64,000 nt of DNA from Legionella beliardensis (GTDB taxonomy: Bacteria; Pseudomonadota; Gammaproteobacteria; Legionellales; Legionellaceae). A program made the position numbers and the translations under genes. Below the pieces are notes generated by a model, which worked only from the letters and a program-made list of their open reading frames with translations, was not told the origin of the DNA and made no database searches. The stretch lies in the NCBI RefSeq assembly GCF_900452395.1, contig NZ_UGNV01000001.1:1017501-1081500 (forward strand), written 5' to 3'. Shown one piece after another: positions 18,896 to 25,866 of the stretch. Position 1 is the stretch's first letter; every line of letters begins with the position of its first letter.

Positions 18896-19278
18896 GACAG
18901 CTAATTTGTGCTCTTTTTTTGTTATGGTTACCTATAGCGGATGCTAATACGCTTTATCCTTTGCCTACAACAAAACAAAGGGTGCAATTTGAACATTTAC
19001 TTAAAGAATTACGTTGCTTAGTTTGCCAAAATCAAGATTTAGCTGACTCTAATGCGGGTTTAGCTAAGGATTTACGTGATCAAGTTTACACCATGGTTGC
19101 TGATGGTCGTAGTGATAGTGAAATTATTAATTATTTAACTGCACGTTATGGTGATTTTATTTTGTTTAATCCACCTGTTAAATCCTTAACTGTATTATTG
19201 TGGTATGGGCCCATGCTATTTTTATTGTTGGGGTTTTTTATTTTTTGGCGTACTTGTATTAAGCGGCGATCGTTATGA
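18892..19278 (+). CDS. ccmH: cytochrome c-type biogenesis protein CcmH
   Basis: Short CcmH/CycL-type thiol oxidoreductase, 128 aa, with signal peptide (cleavage near ADA), the redox motif LRCLVCQNQ (Cys42, Cys45), and one C-terminal membrane helix (about 100-118). In Escherichia coli this domain is fused to the TPR domain; here the TPR part is a separate gene, ccmI, overlapping by 4 nt. It acts with CcmF in haem ligation. Confidence 0.94.
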   Translation: MRQLICALFLLWLPIADANTLYPLPTTKQRVQFEHLLKELRCLVCQNQDLADSNAGLAKDLRDQVYTMVADGRSDSEIINYLTARYGDFILFNPPVKSLTVLLWYGPMLFLLLGFFIFWRTCIKRRSL

Positions 19279-19943
19279 GTCATTGGGTATTAATTAGTTG
19301 TTTGATTACACTTGCAAGCTTTGCTGTGGTCATTATCATTTATCCTTTAGGCTCTACGCTTAAAAGAGGTTTTGTGCCTGTTGTTGTTAGCCTAGTTATG
19401 TTTATTACCTTAGCTTATTATCAGTGGGGCGCATACCCTGCTTGGCGGCAATATAAGCACAATGAAATGGCAGAATTTCGAGCAAAGACATTATTAGATA
19501 ATATTAAGTCACCGCAAGAATTAATTAAAACATTAAAAAGTCATTTAGATGATACGCCGGCAAGTGCGCGAGGGTGGTACTTATTAGGTCGTCTTTATGT
19601 ATCGCAAGGTGATTGGCTTTCCGGTCGGGATGCCTTTGCTAAATCTTATCAACTCAATCCTAAGGATGAGTTAATTGTTATTAATTATGCGACTAGTTTA
19701 TGGCAATTAAACCAACAGCATTTTAATGAAGACATTCGCGCGCTTTTTGAGGGCTTGTTGCGTCAAATCCCTAATCAGCCTGATGCATTGGCTATGTTGG
19801 CTCTAGATGCTTATGAAAATCAAAATTATGGGCTAGCAATTAATTATTGGCAGCAGTTATTAAAGTTTGCGCCACCTGAGTCTGATGAGGCTTCTTCTTT
19901 GCGCAAAGCAATTGCGAAGGCACATGCCAAACAGCAAGCTTAG
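19275..19943 (+). CDS. ccmI: cytochrome c-type biogenesis TPR protein CcmI
   Basis: 222 aa: two N-terminal membrane segments (about 4-22 and 30-46) then TPR-like repeats (ARGWYLLGRLYVSQGDWLSGRDAFAKSYQLNP, then LAMLALDAYENQNYGLAINYWQQLL). By family it presents apocytochrome c to the CcmFH haem lyase. It is shorter than many CcmI/CycH proteins, lacking the C-terminal periplasmic extension. It is the last gene of the ccm operon; a repeat-rich spacer follows. Confidence 0.88.
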   Translation: MSHWVLISCLITLASFAVVIIIYPLGSTLKRGFVPVVVSLVMFITLAYYQWGAYPAWRQYKHNEMAEFRAKTLLDNIKSPQELIKTLKSHLDDTPASARGWYLLGRLYVSQGDWLSGRDAFAKSYQLNPKDELIVINYATSLWQLNQQHFNEDIRALFEGLLRQIPNQPDALAMLALDAYENQNYGLAINYWQQLLKFAPPESDEASSLRKAIAKAHAKQQA

Positions 19944-20565
19944 TATCTGACTTACAATCCCTTAATCATATTTCTTGAAAACTAGGCTTCGGCCAACAAA
20001 GACTTTCTAGCGAGGAGCAATCGTAAACACGCATGAAGCCGTCGTGGCGCTCTCAAAGCATATCCTTGTGCTTCGAAGGTTTACGATTGCTCCCCACTCG
20101 AAAGACTTTGTTATTCCCAACGGTAGGAGGCATTGTTGCTTGGATAAATTAAAACGTAGCTCAGGTGCAGGCCCATAGGGCCTAAACCCGGGTTTCATTG
20201 CGTTTCACCTAGACTACATTTATTTAGTATGAAATAAATCACAACCGAATTACCGCGGCGTGTCTGCGGTATCCAGTGAAGTGGCACTGACGGGTTGGAT
20301 ACCGTGGTCAAGCCACGGTATTTCGGACTTAAGATAGATAAAGCAAGTAGAGACTGTCTCAAAAAAAAACAAAAAACTTTTAATAAAATTTTGCTTGCTT
20401 TCAAAGACAGTATCTACTTGCTTGGCTTTCTTATATGCAACAATGCCGTGCGTGTGTGCGAAAGCAGTTGTTTTGGTATTAGCAGTTTCGTAATCAGTTT
20501 GTTGTGGTATACTTTTTGCTTCATTGCATGAAATCAAAATTAGCAGCTTGCTCTAGGGAAAGAAC
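19944..20565. repeat. repeat-rich spacer after the ccm operon
   Basis: The left part (19995-20112) is a long imperfect inverted repeat: AACAAAGACTTTC and GAGCAATCGTAAAC are answered by GTTTACGATTGCTC and GAAAGACTTTGTT, around a 40-50 nt centre. Next comes the 60-bp GTTTCA module (20155-20216) in inverted orientation relative to 5344-5402, then the 190-bp module (20217-20410), a clear second copy of 5402-5590. Several overlapping short frames here merely translate the repeats. I see no gene in the stretch. Confidence 0.7.
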
Positions 20566-20772
20566 ATGACAAATCGCGTTTATCAAATTATAGAATTGGT
20601 AGGAACCGCTGAGGAAGGGATTGAGGAAGCAATTAATAATGCAATTGCTAAGGCCTCAAGTTTATACGGTAAGCTTGATTGGTACGAAATTGTGCAAACG
20701 CGTGGGTTTATTGAGGATAATAAGAATAAATATTATCAAGTGCATCTAAAGATTGGCTGTCATACTCATTAA
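20566..20772 (+). CDS. dodecin family flavin-binding protein
   Basis: 68-aa dodecin, a small protein that assembles into a dodecamer storing flavins. The family signature is visible: VYQIIELVGTAEEGIEEAINNAI at the start, the flavin-stacking Trp in KLDWYEIVQTRG (about residues 37-48), and a final beta strand (YYQVHLKIG). It stands alone, convergent with recQ. The start ATG follows GGGAAAGA. Confidence 0.92.
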   Translation: MTNRVYQIIELVGTAEEGIEEAINNAIAKASSLYGKLDWYEIVQTRGFIEDNKNKYYQVHLKIGCHTH

Positions 20773-20793
20773 AGTGGCTTGAGGTAGGGTCGA

Positions 20794-22626
20794 TTAAATG
20801 ACAGCCTCAGTGTAGTTTCTTAGTACGTCTAAGAACTGCGTGCCATATCGGTCGAGTTTGTATTGGCCTACGCCTGAGACAGAGAGTAATTTTTCTAGAT
20901 TTGTAGGTTTTTTAACCGACATTTCATATAAAGTTTGATCGCTAAAAATCATAAATGGCGGTTTATTTTCTTCATCAGCAATTTGTCGTCGTAAAGCGCG
21001 TAATTTTTCAAAAAGTGGGTTATCTTTAACTGTAATAGGGGTCTTGGTTTTCTCTTTTCTTTTAGTTAACTCAAGCTTCTCAACAGTTGGCAGGCAAATC
21101 ATAATCGTGACTTCACCCCGTAATACAGCAACGGCTTTTTGAGTTAGTCGCAAGACATTAAAATGACTCATGTCTTGATAACAATAATCTTGATGAATTA
21201 ATTGCCAAGCCAGTTGTTTCCAGTAATGCGCTGATTGATTGCTGCCAATGCCATAAGTACTTAATCTATCATGGCCTGCCTGTATGATTTTATCAGCATG
21301 ACTGCCTCGTAAGACATCAATTGTATAAGCCATGCCATAATTTTGCTTAAGTCGGTAGATACATGATAAGAATTTTTGTGCATCTTCGGTTGCATCTTGC
21401 GTAGTTGGCGGGTTGTCGCATACGTCGCAATAATTGCAAGCAGCATCACATTGTTCATCAAAATAGCGTAGTAAAATTTGTCTGCGGCAGTGGCTTGCTT
21501 GGGCAAAAGCTATCATATGATTTAATTTACTTGTTTCAACACGTTGCTTGTGGGCGTCTTCAATGGACGTTACCCAGCTGCGTAGGCGAGCACTGTCGGC
21601 TGGGTCGTAAAGTAATAGGGCTCTCGCGGGTAGGCCATCGCGACCAGCTCGGCCTGTTTCTTGGTAATAGCTTTCTATGGTTTTAGGTAAGTCATAATGC
21701 ACTACAAACCGAACATTAGGTTTATCAATACCCATACCAAAAGCAATGGTTGCGACTACGAGTTCAATGCGATCGTGTCTAAATAATGTTTGTACTTCGC
21801 GGCGTTCATTGTATGAAAGGCCGGCATGGTAACCGCGTGCTTGAAAGCCTTGTTCTCTTAACTTTTCAACTAGGCGATCGACACCATTGCGTGTACCACA
21901 ATAAATAATACCTGCTTGCGAAGTTTGTGTTTCTAAAAAGGCTTGCACTTGTTTGAATGGGTTATTTTTAAGCAGTACTGAATAATGAATGTTAGGGCGG
22001 TTAAAAGAAGCTAAATAAGTTGCTGGTTTATAATTTAATTTATTAATAATATCTAAGCGTGTTTGCTGATCAGCTGTTGCTGTCAGGGCAATAATAGGGA
22101 CATCTGGAAAATAAAGCTTAAGCTTACCAAGCGAGGCATACTCTGGGCGAAAGTCATGTCCCCATTGTGAAATACAATGGGCTTCATCAATAGCAAATAA
22201 GCCTATGCGGCATTCTTCTAAGCGCTCAAGAAATGAAGGGCTAACTAGCCGCTCTGGGGCGATATATAATAAATCTAACTGTTCATTATGTAATTGATTA
22301 AGTACTTGTCTTGATTGTTCATTGTCTAGTGATGAATTGTAGTAGGCTGCGCGAATCCCTTGTAACTTCAACGCAGCGACTTGATCTTCCATTAAGGAAA
22401 TTAAGGGGGAGACAACAATGGCAACACCCTTAAGAATTAAAGCTGGAATCTGATAACACAAGGATTTGCCACCACCGGTGGGCATTAAAACTAAGACATC
22501 TTTTTTAGCTAAAACATCATTAATAATGGTTTCTTGTAAACCTCTAAACTCTGTAAAGCCAAAATAATTTTTTAAAGCAACGGCTGGCTCCATGTCATTT
22601 GCAAGCGATTCGAACAAAATTTCCAT
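20794..22626 (-). CDS. recQ: ATP-dependent DNA helicase RecQ
   Basis: 610 aa, the usual RecQ length. Motifs in order: Walker A (MPTGGGKSLCYQ), the DEAH box (FAIDEAHCISQWGHDFRPEY), motif VI (YYQETGRAGRDGLPA), a zinc-binding cluster (CRRQILLRYF...CNYCDVC), the winged helix, and a C-terminal HRDC domain. It unwinds DNA in RecF-pathway recombination and repair. Start MEILFESLAND has a weak ribosome site. The gene appears complete. Confidence 0.96.
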   Translation of the reverse strand: MEILFESLANDMEPAVALKNYFGFTEFRGLQETIINDVLAKKDVLVLMPTGGGKSLCYQIPALILKGVAIVVSPLISLMEDQVAALKLQGIRAAYYNSSLDNEQSRQVLNQLHNEQLDLLYIAPERLVSPSFLERLEECRIGLFAIDEAHCISQWGHDFRPEYASLGKLKLYFPDVPIIALTATADQQTRLDIINKLNYKPATYLASFNRPNIHYSVLLKNNPFKQVQAFLETQTSQAGIIYCGTRNGVDRLVEKLREQGFQARGYHAGLSYNERREVQTLFRHDRIELVVATIAFGMGIDKPNVRFVVHYDLPKTIESYYQETGRAGRDGLPARALLLYDPADSARLRSWVTSIEDAHKQRVETSKLNHMIAFAQASHCRRQILLRYFDEQCDAACNYCDVCDNPPTTQDATEDAQKFLSCIYRLKQNYGMAYTIDVLRGSHADKIIQAGHDRLSTYGIGSNQSAHYWKQLAWQLIHQDYCYQDMSHFNVLRLTQKAVAVLRGEVTIMICLPTVEKLELTKRKEKTKTPITVKDNPLFEKLRALRRQIADEENKPPFMIFSDQTLYEMSVKKPTNLEKLLSVSGVGQYKLDRYGTQFLDVLRNYTEAVI

Positions 22627-22760
22627 GTGTTTTTCTTTTTTATTTCATGTACGGCGAAAATTAGCAATAATAGCATTTTGTACGCGTCATCATAAAGAAA
22701 ATAAGTAAACTTGACGAGTATGAGTTATAGTAATCGACAGATTAAATTAAGGATAAGCTA

Positions 22761-23915
22761 ATGGACTTCTACTATAGCGATGAGCATTCTGCATTTCGAA
22801 CCATGGCTAGTGAATTTGCACGCAATAAATTAGCACCTAATGCAGCTAGCTGGGATGAGCATAGCTATTTTCCGGTAGAAGTGTTGCGGGAAGCCGCGCA
22901 ATTAGGCATGGCAGGCATCGTTGCTGGTGAGGATATTGGCGGCTCTAATTTAAAGCGTTTAGACGCAGCCCTTATCTTTGAGCAATTGGCGGCAGGCTGC
23001 GTTACCACCAGTGCTTATTTATCAATCCACAACATGGTTGTCTCTCTAATCGATCGCTACGCAGATAGTTCATTGCGAACCCTTTGGGGGCCACGTTTAA
23101 CATCAATGGCGGTTTTGGCAAGTTATTGTTTGACGGAACCGGATTCAGGCTCAGATGCAGCGTCCTTAAAAACACGTGCTGTAAAAGATGGTCAAGATTA
23201 TGTTGTTAATGGCACTAAGGCGTTTATTTCAGGCGGCAGCGTTAGTGATGTTTATTTATGCATGGTTCGTACCGGCGATGATTCGCATCAGGGCATTTCT
23301 TGTTTATTAATAGAAAAAGATAGGCCGGGCTTAAGCTTTGGTAAATTAGAAAAAAAATTAGGTTGGCGCAATCAGCCAACGTGCATGCTTTATTTTGAAA
23401 ATTGCCGTGTCCCTATAAGTAATCGGGTTGGGGATGAAGGCATGGGATTTAAGATTGCGTTAAATGCATTAAACGGTGGTCGCGTTAATATGGCCTCCTG
23501 CTCGCTAGGCGGTGCGACTGCTTGCTTGCGTCTAGCACAAGCTTATTTAAAGGAGCGCAAACAATTTGGTAAACCATTAACTAAAATGCAAGCCTTGCGT
23601 TTTTATTTTGCTGACATGCTAACTGATTTCGAGGCAGCAAGGCTCATGGTTTATCGTGCTGCTGATGCCCTTGATAAACAGGATAAAAATGCACCTATGT
23701 ATTGTGCGATGGCAAAGCGATTAGCAACGGATGTTGCGTTTCAGATTAGCGATAAAGCCATGCAGTTACATGGGGGTTATGGTTATTTACATGATTATCA
23801 AATAGAGCGTATCTTTCGCGATTTAAGGGTTCACCAAATCCTTGAAGGAACCAATGAAATTATGCGTGAAATTATTGCTAAAACATCGTTGGATGAAGCA
23901 TTTTTTATTGATTAA
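22761..23915 (+). CDS. acyl-CoA dehydrogenase, probably isobutyryl-CoA dehydrogenase
   Basis: FAD-dependent acyl-CoA dehydrogenase, 384 aa. The flavin/substrate motifs are present (YCLTEPDSGSDAASLKT, GLNGGRVNMASCSLGGA, LHGGYGYLHDY) and the C-terminal catalytic-Glu region reads RVHQILEGTNEIMREII. The sequence resembles mammalian ACAD8 more than short- or medium-chain enzymes, and the two downstream genes are valine-pathway enzymes, so isobutyryl-CoA is the likely substrate (oxidised to methacrylyl-CoA). A ribosome site (AAGGAT) precedes the ATG. Confidence 0.88.
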   Translation: MDFYYSDEHSAFRTMASEFARNKLAPNAASWDEHSYFPVEVLREAAQLGMAGIVAGEDIGGSNLKRLDAALIFEQLAAGCVTTSAYLSIHNMVVSLIDRYADSSLRTLWGPRLTSMAVLASYCLTEPDSGSDAASLKTRAVKDGQDYVVNGTKAFISGGSVSDVYLCMVRTGDDSHQGISCLLIEKDRPGLSFGKLEKKLGWRNQPTCMLYFENCRVPISNRVGDEGMGFKIALNALNGGRVNMASCSLGGATACLRLAQAYLKERKQFGKPLTKMQALRFYFADMLTDFEAARLMVYRAADALDKQDKNAPMYCAMAKRLATDVAFQISDKAMQLHGGYGYLHDYQIERIFRDLRVHQILEGTNEIMREIIAKTSLDEAFFID

Positions 23916-23930
23916 AAAGGAGTATTTTAC

Positions 23931-24707
23931 ATGAGGGTTGTAGAACAAAGTTTAGACAATAGCGGTATTTTAACAATTACGCTTAATCGTCCTGAAAAGT
24001 TAAATGCGCTTAATGATGACGTCTTACAAACATTAACTGAAATCATGAATTACGCTAAACGTAATTCAGAAGTAAAAGCCCTTTTATTAACAGGTACAGG
24101 AAAGGCATTTTGCGCTGGTGCTGATATTACTCGTCTGGCTGAATGTAATGCACAACGCGGTTATGAGTTTGCTTGTGAAGGACAAGATGTGTTTCGGCAA
24201 TTAGAAACGTTAGGAAAACCTTCTTTAGCAGCAATTAATGGGTTTGCTTTTGGTGGGGGCTGCGAACTTGCTATGGCTGCTACATTACGTATTGCTGCTA
24301 GTACTGCTCAATTTGGCCAGCCTGAAATTAAATTAGGTATCATTCCGGGCTACGGTGGTACGCAACGCTTAGCACGTCTTGTGGGCAAGGGACGCGCATT
24401 AGATTTATGTTTAACTGGCCGTTTTATTGATGCACAAACAGCACTAACGTGGGGTTTAGTGACAGATGTAGTAGAAAATGGCGAATTATTAGATAGGGCC
24501 ATTAGTATTTTAACTTCCGTGATTTCAATGGCGCCTCTGGCTGCAGCGAGTATCATGGAAGTCATTGATCGGGGCTATGACTTGTCATTAAGTGATGCTT
24601 TACATCTTGAAGCTGTTCATTTTGCTAAGGTATGTGCTAGTGAAGATAAGAATGAAGGAGTTGATGCCTTTTTAAATAAGCGGCCAGCGTCATTTAAAGG
24701 AGCTTAA
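23931..24707 (+). CDS. enoyl-CoA hydratase
   Basis: Crotonase-family hydratase, 258 aa. The oxyanion-hole segments (AFCAGADITRL and INGFAFGGGCELAMA) and both catalytic glutamates (in GGGCELA and FGQPEIKLGIIPG) are visible. It lies 15 nt after the acyl-CoA dehydrogenase with a strong ribosome site (AAGGAG). In this operon the likely reaction is hydration of methacrylyl-CoA to 3-hydroxyisobutyryl-CoA; broader short-chain activity is possible. Confidence 0.9.
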   Translation: MRVVEQSLDNSGILTITLNRPEKLNALNDDVLQTLTEIMNYAKRNSEVKALLLTGTGKAFCAGADITRLAECNAQRGYEFACEGQDVFRQLETLGKPSLAAINGFAFGGGCELAMAATLRIAASTAQFGQPEIKLGIIPGYGGTQRLARLVGKGRALDLCLTGRFIDAQTALTWGLVTDVVENGELLDRAISILTSVISMAPLAAASIMEVIDRGYDLSLSDALHLEAVHFAKVCASEDKNEGVDAFLNKRPASFKGA

Positions 24708-24708
24708 G

Positions 24709-25758
24709 ATGAATGATGTTCGCTTTGATTGCCAGCATCACCTTGGCATCATTACGTTAGCAAGACCACAGGCCTTAAATGCCCTTAATCTACCCATGAT
24801 ACAAGCGATGCAGCAACAATTGCTGCATTGGGAACAGGATGACTCTATTTATGCTGTCGTGATTCAGGCAGAACCTGGTAAAGCGTTTTGTGCAGGTGGT
24901 GATGTGCGCTGGCTTTATGAAACAGGTTTAAAAAATAAAGCAGAGCAGATGCAATTTTTTTGGCATGAATACCGCCTAAATCATTTCATTCATCAATTCC
25001 AAAAACCTTATATTGCTCTTCTTAATGGCATTACCATGGGCGGTGGTGTAGGTGTTTCATTACATGGCGCTTATGCAATCGCTAATGAGCAATTTATATT
25101 TGCTATGCCAGAAACAGGGCTTGGTTTATTTCCTGACATAGGTGCGAGTTATTTATTAGCGCACTGTCCCGGACAGATAGGTTTGTATTTGGCTTTAACA
25201 GGCAATCGCTTAAATGCCAAGGAGGCTAATAAAGCTGGCTTGATTAATTATTTAGTAACGAATGAACAGTTTGAGCAGCTACTTGGTGGTCTTTATGAAT
25301 TAGATTTAAGCCAAGATGCAGATGAGCGTATTAAGGCTTTTTTAAGCCAAGTGACAAAGCAAGAGCAATCAGTATTTCCTGACGTTGAGAAAATTAATCA
25401 TTATTTTTCTAAGCCAAGTGTACAAGCAATTATGGAGGCACTTAAGGCGAGTGATGATGCTTGGGCGTTAGCAACACTGCAAACCCTAGAGCAAAAATCG
25501 CCATTAAGTTTAGCAGTGACGTTTGAACAAATTCATAAAGCGCAAACCTTATCGATGGCAGAGTGTATTAAGATGGATTATCGCTTAGTTGCTCATTTTA
25601 TGAATGATCATGATTTTTATGAAGGTGTTAGGGCTTTATTAATTGATAAAGATAAAAACCCGCGCTGGTCACCTGCTAGTTTAGATGCCGTAACGCCCGG
25701 GTTAGTTGCTAATTATTTTGAACATCGTGGCGACGATGAATTAGCATTATTGCGCTAG
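24709..25758 (+). CDS. 3-hydroxyisobutyryl-CoA hydrolase
   Basis: 349-aa crotonase-fold thioesterase of the HIBCH family, which releases free 3-hydroxyisobutyrate from its CoA ester. Diagnostic blocks are KAFCAGGDVRWLYETG, NGITMGGGVGVSLHG and the catalytic segment AMPETGLGLFPDIGASY. The gene follows the hydratase after 1 nt with its own AAAGGAG site, so the three genes form a valine-degradation operon. The next enzyme, 3-hydroxyisobutyrate dehydrogenase, is not in this window. Confidence 0.92.
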   Translation: MNDVRFDCQHHLGIITLARPQALNALNLPMIQAMQQQLLHWEQDDSIYAVVIQAEPGKAFCAGGDVRWLYETGLKNKAEQMQFFWHEYRLNHFIHQFQKPYIALLNGITMGGGVGVSLHGAYAIANEQFIFAMPETGLGLFPDIGASYLLAHCPGQIGLYLALTGNRLNAKEANKAGLINYLVTNEQFEQLLGGLYELDLSQDADERIKAFLSQVTKQEQSVFPDVEKINHYFSKPSVQAIMEALKASDDAWALATLQTLEQKSPLSLAVTFEQIHKAQTLSMAECIKMDYRLVAHFMNDHDFYEGVRALLIDKDKNPRWSPASLDAVTPGLVANYFEHRGDDELALLR

Positions 25759-25840
25759 AAAAAATGGGCTAGGATAGGATTGGATATAGAGTCTTAAGTC
25801 AGAGCGCCGTTGTTTATGTATGTAAATTTATAGGAATAAG

Positions 25841-25860
25841 GTTCCTGCAGAAGCAGGAAC
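25841..25860 (-). terminator. hairpin terminator between convergent genes
   Basis: GTTCCTGC and GCAGGAAC form an 8-bp perfect stem with an AGAA loop, immediately after the stop of the minus-strand FAD/glycine-zipper gene. The minus-strand tail reads CTTATTCC, a modest T tract. It may serve both convergent transcripts. Confidence 0.6.
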
Positions 25861-25866
25861 TCATTT

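Noticed and set aside
20195-20537. Overlapping short frames between the ccm operon and the dodecin gene
   Set aside because: They translate the dispersed repeat modules on both strands and lack ribosome sites.
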